This document shows positions 46,301-57,000 of a stretch of 64,000 nucleotides of DNA, piece after piece. This DNA is from Tribonema minus (taxonomy: Eukaryota; Sar; Xanthophyceae; Tribonematales; Tribonemataceae). The DNA lies in assembly GCA_017506865.1 (NCBI GenBank), contig JAFCMP010000445.1, positions 1,240,001-1,304,000 of the forward strand, read 5' to 3'. The notes beneath the pieces are model-generated. The model was not told the DNA's origin and searched no databases. It worked only from the letters and a program-made list of their open reading frames with translations. A program made the position numbers and the translations under genes. Position 1 is the first letter of the stretch. The number at the start of each line of letters is the position of its first letter.

Positions 46301-49300
46301 CGGCGAAGACGCCGCCGCTGCCGCTGCCGCCTCCGCCGCTGCTGCCGCTGCCGCCGCCGCTGCCACCGACGCGCCGCAGCCCCCGCGCCGCGCAGCGACC
46401 GGCGGCAGGCTCCCAATCCTGTCGTTCCTGATACGCTGCGGCAGCGGCGGCAGCGGCGGCGCGCAGCAGCAGCAGCAGCGGCGCGGCGCGCGGCCGCTGT
46501 TCCTGCACTACAACTTTGTGTGCGCGCTGCTCAACGACCTGTTTGGGGTGCAGGCGCGGGGGGGGTGCGCGTGCGCGGGCCCTTACGCGCAGCGCCTTCT
46601 GGGCCTGAGCGCTTCCGCCGTGCGCGCGCTGGAGACGCAGCTGCTGCTGAAACACGTGAGTGTGGCTGCCGCGTGCGCATGCGTGCCCACCTCTTGCAGC
46701 CTTCATGGACAGGCTAGTGAATGAGTACAGAATATACTACGCACAGTGCCTTCTGGGCCTGAGCGCTGCCGCCGTGCGCGCGATAAAGACGCAGCTGCTG
46801 CTGAAACACGTGAGTCCGGGGCACGGATGCCGCATTATCACTGGCCTAAGGGTAGGGGTTAGTGTTGAAGGTAGGCGCTGTGCGCGCACTGGAGACGCAG
46901 CTGCTGCTCAAGCACGTGAGTGCAGGGGGGCCGTGTTGTCGCTGGCCTGAGGGTTTGGGGTTAGGTCTAGGGTTAGGGCACTGCCACAGGCCGTGTTGGT
47001 GATGCAGCAGCTGGCCAGGCACGCGAGTGCACGCGCGGCCGTTCGAGGCACAGGGACTGCGTTCCTGTCAGCTGAGTGCTGGAGTACGGTTTGAGTTGCG
47101 GATGAAAAATCGCCAAAATCATCCGCTACACACGTTCCTGTGTGAATGCACTTGTTGACTCGTGTGCCCCCCCCCCCCTGCCCCTCTCCCCCCCTCTCCC
47201 CCCACCTCCCCATTCCTTGCCCAGGAGCTCCTGCGGCCCGGTTTCACGCGCCTCAGCCTCGCCTTCTTCAACTCCGAGGCGGAAGTGGACCACATACTGA
47301 GCGCTGTGCACTTTGTTGCAGACAAGGGCGCGCTCTTCCTGCCGCAGTACCGCATGAACCACCGCACGGGGGAGTGGAAGCACGTGACGCGCGCCAACAG
47401 GTTCCCCGAGCGCAGGTATGTGTAAAAAAATAGGGGCACGCGAGTAATGTACTTCAGTGTTGAAGTATGCACGGCGCTCACAGGCGGTGGTGCGGGGCAC
47501 GGTCGCTCGTGTGCGAGGGCGCATTACTATTTCAATACAGAAACGGTCTGGTTGTTGAATAAATAAGAATGGCAGGTAGCATTGGATAATACAGGGAAGA
47601 AATGCTGGAACTGTGTCAATTGCTGTCTGCCACTACCTTTACTCTGCGATTACGTCAGTGCGATGCACCAACGTTGGCCCTCAGCAGGTCACGCCGACGC
47701 AGCCAAACGGCCGCAACTGCCGCGACTAAGCGGCAGTTGACACTCGGTTGCACAACTTCATGCTCAATTACATGCTCCGCGACGCTGCTGTTGATTTTTG
47801 CTGCAGGTGGCTGGGCAACTTCAACTTTCTGGCTGCTGCGTCACTGCGCAACGGCGCGACTTCGCACCCGACCATGGCAGCCCCTGCAGGAGGCTGCACG
47901 ATGAATGACGCTGCTGAGAGGGAGCTGCTGCAAGGCGTGCAGGTACGCCAAGCGTGCGTGCATCAACTTCAAATTGCAGTTATCAGCTGCCAACAGCCTG
48001 CCATCGACGTCTGTAACTATATTGTATATACGGATTTCACTGGCGTATATACACCTAGAGCTTGACGATCTTTGATTCGTTTCCACGTTCATACAAAAAT
48101 TACGCCGAATGCGTACATCTACCCATATATGAAATCTCATTATACGGGTTTTGCTGACCATAGGCACAGTTGAGCTTGATGTTATGCTGCTCACCACTGC
48201 ATCGGTGCCACGCTGCACCTTCCCCCCCCCCTTTCACCGCAGTCCGCTGTGATGGCGGAGGCTCAGCTGCTGGAGCGCGCAGCCGATGTCAATGGAACCG
48301 CTAACCTTGACCCTGATCTTGATCCTAACAGGAAGCTTAGCGGACCGCAGCATCAATAACCTCCACTAAATCGGATTCAGCGAGTCATTCCGATTGATGC
48401 GCCACAAGCACGCGTGCCCACCAGACTTGAAGTTCGTGTCAGCTGAAGTTGACAGTGTGCTGCTCACCGCCGCGCCCGCCCTCACCCTAACCACTGTTGC
48501 ACCGCAGTCCGCTGCAATGGCGAAGGCTCAGCTGCTGGAGCGCGCAGCTGATATCAATGGCAGCGCTCAGCGACCAGCAATCGCCGGCGCCGTTGCCACC
48601 GCCGGCCTCGCCAACCACGACAGCCTTCTCACAGCGGAGGGCGAGGCACTCAGGTATGGGTGCATGGGTATGTGTGTAGGGTAGGCAGGTATCTTGCGAT
48701 CAAGTTAGGTATGGGTATGTGTATGGGTATGTGTGTAGGGTAGTTGGGTATCTTGTGAACAAGTTGGGTAATGTGTAGTATGGTATGTGTGTAGGGTAGG
48801 TAGATATCGTGTGATCATGTTAGCTATGGGTAGGTCCGTTATGTGTGTAGGGTAGGTGGGTATATTGTAAACAATTCAGGCATGGGTAGATGTGGGTTAT
48901 GTGTGTAGGGTAGGTAGGTATCTTGTGATCAAACACCACAGCGTGTGCGCGCGTGAGAGCGCAGCGTCAACAGCGGCATCCCCAGCGGCATCGCTTGCGT
49001 CACCTAGGGGGTGCACACCCGCTGCAGTGAGGCCTTTGATGTCTGTCAGGTGGTGCCGCGTTCCGAACGGCGACCGCATTCGGCGCACAGCGCGCACCTA
49101 GGTTTAGGGCTAGGGTCACATGTCTCACGCTCTGCCACGCCTCTCGCAAGCACCGCGATAAGCTCTGCCACGGCGCCCATTCTGCTGCTTCATGATCATC
49201 AACTTCTGCACACTTTGCTGACACTTGCCACTGTGTTGCTTCGCCAGGTGGTTTGCGTACCCCTGGGAAAGGCTTGGTGGCGGCAGCGGCGGCGACGCCG

Positions 49301-50286
49301 CGGGCGTTGACACCGTGGAGGCAGTTGTAGATCCATCGCGGTACTTCTACACGTCCTCTCAGGTGCAGCCCGGATCATTGGTGCACCGTCAGCTACCATG
49401 TGTACTGCGCACATTGATGAGCGCGGTCCAGCGTTATTCACACAGTACAGTGAGTCTTGATCTACGATACTCGGAAGTGTGATACTTGAAGTGATCTTCT
49501 TCGGTGAGGCGCTTGTGTGCCATGGTGCATGCATTTTGCACTGGTGGCGCCCTCTCTCGCTTGACGCTGCTGCTCGTCTCGACTCGATGCGCCATTGGTG
49601 ACGCATTCGGCCGCGAAGCAAACTTGCCAGCCTGCGTGTGTTGTCAGTAGCCTCTCGCCATTGCACTCACTACAGAACTTCACATGGGCCTACATGGTGA
49701 CTCGCAGCAGGATGTGACCACACCGTACAAAATCAAACAGACGCGTATGTTCTGTGCATACATTTTCCTATACCCCCGCCCCCCCCCCCCTCTCACCCCA
49801 TGTCCGCAGGTGCAAGCGGAGCTGGGCTGGGAGGACTCCGTGGTGAGCTTCCAGTGCGACCTCCACCACCATCCGCAGCAGCAGCAGCAGCAGCAGCAGC
49901 CGCCGCCGCCGCCGCAGCAGCAGCAGCAGCCACAAAATGGCAGCGAGCGAAACAGCCGTGACGCTCTGGCACCCGAACTCGAACACGAAGCCGCCGATGG
50001 CCCTGAAACGGAGCACGAAGGCGCCAACGGCGCGACGCACGACACCGCTGTTAACAGTGTTCTGGCAGCCAGTACATCGCTCAGCACGGCGCCGCAGCTC
50101 GACCACAAGTACTACAACAAGTACCCGAAGCGGGAGGGGGGGGGTAGCGGCGGCGGGGGGGCGGCAGGGGGGGCGGCATTGCCAGCGTACATGACGCTGG
50201 CGCAGGCGTGCAAGCTGCCCGATCGCGCCGCAAGGTATGTATGTAGGCATGTATGTACCGCGTCTGAATCGCGGCAGCGCTGCTGA
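43395..50286 (+). CDS. Class-V aminotransferase-like (PLP) protein, N-terminus not found
   Basis: Exons: 43395-43510, 44456-44620, 45424-45518, 46233-46655, 47225-47415, 47807-47942, 48508-48653, 49248-49362, 49810-50286; phases fit apart from one point. Key phrases: LLHRHGALACWDCATAAPHM, SGHKFVGGPGTPGVLVVKR with the PLP-binding lysine, GGGSVFFVT, NPNIVVLGED, LLNDLFGVQARGGCACAGPY, FFNSEAEVDHILSAVHFVAD. This is the cysteine-desulfurase/Moco-sulfurase-like fold; substrate unknown. The readable part codes ~620 residues. In exon 45424-45518 the expected EREEAGSPDLLGVVRLGLAM needs one more C in a CCC run (near 45453), so as read the frame breaks: sequencing error, real damage, or another acceptor. 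Exon 4 has Ala-rich and Gln-rich insertions; the last exon has a Gln/Pro tract. A GTATGT after 50233 could be a further donor. Confidence 0.85.
43460..44190 (+). repeat. Five copies of an exon end and donor (aminotransferase-like gene)
   Basis: The end of exon 43395-43510 (GADQSLVYK plus GTGTGTGC) recurs near 43620, 43720, 43840 and 44150 with growing divergence, separated by CCTAACCCTAG-type intron sequence. The copy nearest the exon is the best preserved. Confidence 0.9.
44290..44372 (+). repeat. Copy of acceptor and start of exon 44456-44620
   Basis: CACATCGCAG followed by DAIFMSGHKFVGGPGTPGV, then a stop soon after. It repeats 155 bases later in the true exon, including the CACAAATGAAGT/ACAGATGAAGT intron lead-in. 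Confidence 0.9.
44690..44945 (+). repeat. Two copies of the end of exon 44456-44620
   Basis: GGGSVFFVTTTDHSLLRNRE followed by GTACGG (donor near 44760), and a poorer copy near 44876-44936. The following intron phrase (GCTGAGCGTTGAG.AGGCGACTGAGCACT) is duplicated as well. Confidence 0.85.
46740..46925 (+). repeat. Two copies of the end of exon 46233-46655
   Basis: LLGLSAAAVRAIKTQLLLKH with donor at 46810, and LETQLLLKH with donor at 46916, after the true donor at 46656. Confidence 0.9.
48236..48330 (+). repeat. Copy of acceptor and start of exon 48508-48653
   Basis: CACCGCAGTCCGCTGTGATGG... reads SAVMAEAQLLERAADVNG, about 265 bases before the true exon (SAAMAKAQLLERAADING). Confidence 0.85.
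48655..48940. repeat. Intronic GTATGTGTGTAGGGTAGG repeat
   Basis: Five or six degenerate ~60-base units containing TATGTGTGTAGGGTAGGTAGGTATCTTGTGATCAA. The first unit starts at the donor of exon 48508-48653 (GTATGGGTGCATGGGTATGTGTGTAGG), so the donor region seems to be the seed. Confidence 0.75.
49874..49930 (+). repeat. CAG/CCG microsatellite coding Gln and Pro
   Basis: Within the last aminotransferase-like exon: (CAG)8, (CCG)5, (CAG)5, giving a Gln-Pro-Gln tract after LHHHP. Confidence 0.9.
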
Positions 50287-51086
50287 CTCGCAGCAACAGA
50301 AGCAGCAGCAGCAGTAGCAGCAGCAGCAGCAGTAGCAGCAGCAACAGCAGCGGCAGTAGCATCGTGGCGCGCCAAAAGACGCGTCTCACGGCAGCGCATG
50401 TGTGGCGGTTGTGAAGCGTTAGGGTTGCAATGGTTTTTTCAGTGTTTTACGGTCGCGTCTTGCGTGCGCCTGTTGTACGCTCGTACCACATGGCTCAGCC
50501 GTTGTAGGGATGTATGCATATACTGTATGGAAAGGAATCAGAAGATGTATACATATACTTGAAAAATAATGGCACCATTCTAGTGTACTTCTCACGTATC
50601 ATGAGGCACTGCTGATACATTAGGCACTCAAACGCTTACTTATTTGGTCATCCACGTGTAAGAGTCACTTAACCGTTACCCAATACTTCCGAAGTACATC
50701 CTCATCTACTGACAGACAGAATCGCACCGCGCTAGTTGCCGACTGACAGCGTTGCACCGCATGCTTTGCTGTTTCTGCATCACCCCCAGTGTTGCCGTAG
50801 CGGACGCCGCCTGTTGTCTGTTGACAGCATTGCGTGGTGTCGATGCCATCGCACCACGGTATTTGCCCACTGACAGCGCTGCACCGCCTGGTTTGCTGTT
50901 CTTGCATCGGCCTCCACATCGTCGGCACAGAGCGCCAACGCTGATCCTGGTTGTCCACTGACAGTAACGTGTGCTTGTGACGCGAGAGCTTGCAGGGCAA
51001 ATAATGGCAAACACATTTTGGCTTTAAAATACCTCTGTGCCAGCTCTCTCACGTTTGTTTCCGCTGCCTGCTTATCCGTTCTTACA
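50287..51086. other. Intergenic stretch before the TtcA-like gene
   Basis: A GCA-type microsatellite lies at 50290-50355. Positions ~50740-50790 and ~50865-50915 repeat each other (CTGACAGCG.TGCACCGC). Near 50789, GTGTTGCCGTAGCGGACGCC is a diverged copy of part of the first TtcA-like exon. Confidence 0.5.
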
Positions 51087-54000
51087 ATGCCCCGCCACAG
51101 CGTTGCCATAGTGGACGCCGCCCTGGCGGCCCCCCTGTTCCCCAAGCCCCCAGTCAAGCTCTGCCGCACCGTGAGCCAGGCCATCACGGTGAGCCAGATG
51201 TCAGCGCTCAACTGTTGCAACACAAAGTCAGCGCGCACAGGCGTGCATTGCTCAACAGAGCACAGTGCTCGGCACTCAGCTGTATCTAGGGTTGGAGTTA
51301 GCTTAGGGTTAGGGTTAGGGTTACAGAAGTCAGCGCTCAACTGTTACAACCCAAAGTCAGCGCTCACAGGAGTGCGTTGCTGGGCAGAGCGCAGCGCTCA
51401 ATTTTATCGAGATACTTGAGGCCGCACTCAGGTGCACCCAGAGTTAGTTTGGTTAGGGTCAGGGTAGGGTCAGGGTTAGGTTTAGGTAGAAACGAGTGCG
51501 CAACAGATCAGTGCTCAGCTACGGTGTTGGACGGAAGGCCGCGCACAACAGATTGCAACGCGCAACTGTATTGTGAGACAAAAGCCAGCGCTCGATCGAC
51601 TGCAGCGCTCAGCTTTGTTGCGCATCAACGCGCACGCCCGCACCCTCCGCCCTCCATCAGCCTCAACAACACCGTTTTGGCCTCCAGAGATGCCGTGGCC
51701 TGGCCTCTATTGCAGCAGTGCTCATCTGCTGCAGCGTAATGCAGCCGAGAATGTTGTGGCGCTGCGCGTTCTCTTTTTAAAGCGTGTGTTGCGTTCTGCG
51801 CGCGTGTGTGAGGATCGCCTGCAATCACGGACGTGCTTGCGCTGTGCACTGCCGCTGTGCAGCTGCAGCCTTTCATGTTGGACCGCGCAACGGCTTTGCG
51901 TGTGTTGATATGCGCGCCACTAACTTCAACTGTACCAAACCTGCTGTGTGTGACGTGCCGCTAACTTCAATTGCACCCTGCTGCGACCGTAGGAGTGGGG
52001 CATGATCGAGGAGGGAAACCGCTTGTGCCTGAGGTGCCATTAACTTCAACCGTAGTGTGCTGCTAACTTCAACTGAAACTACCTCACGGCTGTGTGTGCC
52101 ATGTCGCTAACTTCAATCGCACCCCCGCTGCACCTGCAGGAGTGGAGCATGATTGAGGAGGGCGACCGCTTGTGCCTGGGGCTCAGCGGCGGCAAGGACT
52201 CGCTGGCCCTGCTGCACGTGCTGCTTGACCTTCAGCGCAGAGCGCCGGTGAGCAATCCATACGTACCCACACCGTACAGTTCACTTCAAGAAGTGTAGGT
52301 TATACTCCTCTAATTTGAGATCAGATGAACGCATTTATATATTAAATTAAAACAACGAAAAACCATGAACCTCCAGCGCAGAGCGCCAGTGAGCAATTCA
52401 TACGTACCCACCAGATGAATGTATTCATCAAACATGTCACACAACTTGGACATGGAAAAAGCTGAAGTGTAGAGACTACTTGTATCACAACAGATGCATG
52501 TAGACTGCAGAGTTCTTGTGCTGCCCCCCCGTCCACTAGCTGTCACGTTGCGATGTGCATCTGCTCAGCTCCAGCGTCGGGTGCTGACACTCAAGCGTCG
52601 GTTGCTGACAGTTCACGGCATCCCACTACCTACTGGTAGCTCCAGCATCTCAATACTGCTACTGTATGTCGCCATCGTCTGCAGTAATGCTGGTGATACA
52701 CTCTTGACTTTGGTACGCCACAACCAACGTCTCTGTCATCACACGCTCTGCGCACGTGCTACGTGCGCTCCCTCACGTCGCCGCAGGTGCGGTTCGAGCT
52801 GGCGTGCGCGACTACCTTAGGTAGTTACAAGTACCAGTGTGTGAGCTCCAAACTTAGTACGCCGCAACAGAGGTCTCGGGAATCACACGCTCCGCGCACG
52901 TGCTACGTGTATGCCGCCTCTCTCGCATTGCCGTGCGATGCGAGCTGGCGTGCGCGACAGTAGACCCTCAAACGGCCTCCTTCGACCCGTCGCCGCTCAA
53001 GCCCTACATGGCAGCGCTCGGCCTAACCCTAAGTACCACCACCTGAGCGATGCCATCGTGAATACAAGTGCACGAGTTCCAATTTCAGTACGCCGGCGCA
53101 ACAGAGGTCTCGCTCATCACACCCTCTGCGCACGTGCTATGCCGCCTCTCTCGCATTGCCGCTGCAGGTGCGATTCGAGCTGGCGTGCGCCACAGTCGAC
53201 CCGCAGACGGCCTCCTTCGACCCGTCGCCGCTCAAGCCCTACATGGCCGCGCTCGGCGTCAATTACCACTACCTGAGCGATGCCATCGTGGAGAGGGCGC
53301 GCGCGAAGTTGCAGGGAGACAGCCTGTGCGCCTTCTGCAGCCGCGCCAAGCGCGGCCTGCTGTACACGTGCTGCAGGGACAACGGCTACAACAAGGTAAC
53401 TGCCAAATCTCAAACTTGATGAAGGGGGGATTGCCCCGCCTCCCGCTCGCATGCATTCGGCGGCTAGCTTACATGCCTTAGGATGGCTGGCTTGCATGAC
53501 TTGTGCGCCTTCTGCAGCCGCGCGAAACGCGGCCTGCTGTACACGTGCTGCCGGGACAATGGCTACAACAAGGTAGCTTTGCCAGCATTCAAAGTTTTGA
53601 GCGCCCCACGCGCACATGCGTTTGGCGGGCACTTGTGTCTTCGGGCGGCTAGATTGACTGGTGCTGATCCAGTGACAAATGATAACAGTAGCGTAACTGA
53701 CGGATTTTGGATTTGTCAATAATTGAAAATATTCCAGTCCGTATGCCTTCAGGCGGCTAGATTGACACTTGCTGCAGGCAAACATGGTCACAGTAATTTC
53801 ATTAGCTAGATTTTGTTTTTGTTGAGGGATGCAACAGTTTAGGCCCAGATGCCTTCAGGCGGCCGACTCAACTTGTGCCTGGGAGAACATCTACAATAAA
53901 GTAACTGCAGGGTGTGCGGGTGCGCTGAGAGGTTTGCCAGCGCCTCTCATGCCTTTGGGTGGCTGGTTACCTGGCGTTGCGTTGGTTCAGTGAGGTCCTC

Positions 54001-57000
54001 AAGACCGAAGATTTGGGGGCAGAGTGCGGAAGGCTGTGCGCATGGCACACACGAACTGTAGGATGTAAGCGCTGCGTGGCGCATGCGGTAATGGCATCGA
54101 CGGTTGTGAGTGTACAGGTGTCAAAGGCCTGCTGCATGCAAGCACTCTTTTGTCCCTCTGCTGGTCTTGCATGCCCCCCTCCACCCCCCCCCCCCCCCCC
54201 CCCCCCCGTGCTTTGCTGATCTCATTCCTGCCCTGGGCTGTTGGCACACCCTGGCGCGTCCCGACAGCGCGCCCTGCCTATCCGGTTTACAGATGATCCT
54301 TGATAAGGTCATTTACGGATGTTCTTGTCCTAACTGAGCACTGTTGCTCATCGTCGCCGCTGCTCCGCTCATTACTGTCCTGGCGCGTCCCTATAGCGCG
54401 CGCTGCCCATACTGGCTTACAGATGATCTTTAAAAAGGTCCTGACTGAGCACTGTTGCTCGTTGTCGCCGCTCCGCAGCTGGTGCTCGCGCAGCACCTGG
54501 ATGATCTCGCGGAGAGCTTCATGATGAGCTTCCTGCACAATGGCCAGGTGAGGCATGTATATATGTATGCATTGAGGCATGTATGTATGTATGTATGTGT
54601 ATGTATGCTTCCTGCACAACCGCCAGGTGAGCGTTGTGTGCAGATCTTGCAGCGTGCGGTGCTGGCGCTGCTACACTTTGGCCATTTCGTGTGTGCAGGG
54701 TTTTTGCAGGTGGCACTAGACTGAGCTTGAATCATCCCAACATGAAGTGATGCTGCTGAGTCCTGAGCGCTTTTATTGTAATGCTCGCAAAGAATGCAAT
54801 AGTGGCTCGATGCATGATGTACTGTGTTCAGTGGCTAGGTTTAAGCGTCGAACATCAACAAGGAGCAGTTTATTATGCGAAATAGAGCACTCCAGTGCTG
54901 GCGTCAGTGACAAGGCTGTTTCAGCACATGAAGCTGTTGTTTCATGTCATCAGTGACTCTCCACATGCCAAGACTGAGCGCTGCCGTGTTCGTTGCTGGC
55001 GCCGCAGACGCGGACCATGAAGGCCAACTACTTGAACGACGCGGGCGACGTCTCCATCATACGCCCCCTCATCTACACGCGCGAGGTACGTACGTACGCG
55101 CAGACAGACTGAGTCAGTGCTCAGCATCAGCGCACGCGCGCATGTACGTACGTACGCACCATGTGTATGTATGCACAGACAGTCTGTGCTCAGCACAAGC
55201 GCACACGCGCACGAGGCACGTTGAGATGTAGTGCGCAGCGCTCGGCACGTGAAGTTTCATGTGGCATGATGAGCAGCTGCATGCATAGTGTATCTTGCAC
55301 GCCGCGAAAAAAACGAACACTGTACGGCGCTGGGCGCGTTCGTGGCCACATGGCATGATGAGCAGTGTTGCCGTCCCGGCGCAGGCGGGCTCGTGCTGCA
55401 CAAGTCGTGGCCATCTTCCGTGGCAGGGCGTGGCCACCACCAGACTTTGCTGGCAGGTTGTCCGCGCCGCCAACTGGCATGCCTGCCGGCGTTTTTTTGC
55501 CACTGAGACTGGCAATAGCTGACGGACACTGCAACTACACATTTTGCCGATGTCGCAAGCCCATCAACACCTGCTTGCTTGCGATGCAATGATGCAGTCG
55601 ACACCAAGTTTCTCATCGTACGTGGTTGCAGACGGTTGATTGTCCCTAATTGATTAGGTGGATGCCTCCCCGGGTCTGCTGCACCTCACCACCACTGCTG
55701 TGCGCAAACAAGTTCAAGAAGTCACGAAGGCTTTCGATCAGGAAATTCCACGGCAGTTCTGAGGAAACAAATTCAAAACTCCGCACGTTCACATTGGAAA
55801 GTCTGCTCAAAACGACGCAAGATGATTGAGAGAACGGCATTTGAACACTGTCGTTGCATTGGACCCTTTAGCAAGGTTATCTTGTTTTTGAAATCAAGAA
55901 CAGAACACCAGGGCTGAGCACTGTCACATTGACCTTCGTGCCGGTGGCCACGCGCGACTTCTCAATGAGTGCGCGCATGAAGCTCGAGGAGGCTCGCACC
56001 CTCAAAAACCGCTCAATCTTTGCAAGTCAAGAAGCGAGCTCTGCACTGTCACACTGACACCCCCTGCAGGTGGCCACACGCGACTTCTCCATGGGCGCGC
56101 GCATCAGACTTCATGCTCGCGCCCTTGTCTACCTTGTCTAATCAACAGCAGAAAACGAGGTCTGAGCAAAGGCTCGCGCCCTGCAATATTCGTTGCTAAT
56201 CAAAAGCAGAAAGCAAGGCCTGAGCAGTGTCACATGGACCCCGCGCAGGTGGCCACGCGCGACTCCTCCACGACCGCGCGCGTGAAAGTCGCAAAGGCTC
56301 GCGCCCTGAAATGTCCCTTGTCTAATGAGAAATAACAGAAACCGAGGCTTGAGCACTATCACACTGACCCCCCTGACCCCCCCCTTGCATGTGGCCACGC
56401 GTGACTTCTCCACGGGCGCGTGCCTCCCCGTCATCAACGAAAACTGCCTTTTTTTACTCTTCATCTATACAAGCAAAAAAAGAGGTATGAGCACTGTCAC
56501 ACGAACCCACCCCTGCAGGGTGCCACGCCGACTTCTCCGCGGGCGCACGCATCAGACTAGCAAAGGCTCGCGCCCTGAATAACTCCTTGTCTGATAAGAA
56601 ATAACAGAAAGCGAGGCCTGAGCAGTGGCATACTGACTCCCCTGACCCCCCTATGTAGGTGGCCACGCGCGACTTCTCCGCGCGCGCGCGCCTCCCCGTC
56701 AACAAAACCTGCTTTTCCTTACTCTTCATCTAGTCAAAAAAAGGGTCTGAGGCTGTCACACGGAACCCCCCCCTGCAGGTGGCTCAGCGCGACGCCTCCA
56801 CGGGCGCGCGCATCAGACTTGCTAAGGCTAGCGCCCTGAAACACCCCTCATCTATGCAAGCCAAAAAGCGAGCTCTGAGCACTGTAACATAAATTCCCTG
56901 CAGGTGGCCACACGCGACTTCTCCACGGGCGCGCGCCTCCCCGTTATCAACGAGAACTGCCCGGCGTGCTTTGAGCAGCCCAAGGAGCGCGCGCGCGTGA

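Noticed and set aside
53700-53900. Repeated TGCCTTCAGGCGGC phrase as a terminator or hairpin
   Set aside because: Better explained as weak echoes of the exon-end duplication in the TtcA-like intron.
55944-56903. CRISPR-like look of the regularly spaced TtcA-like array
   Set aside because: Units are exon-start copies with splice sites, unequal spacing and coding content; host is eukaryotic.
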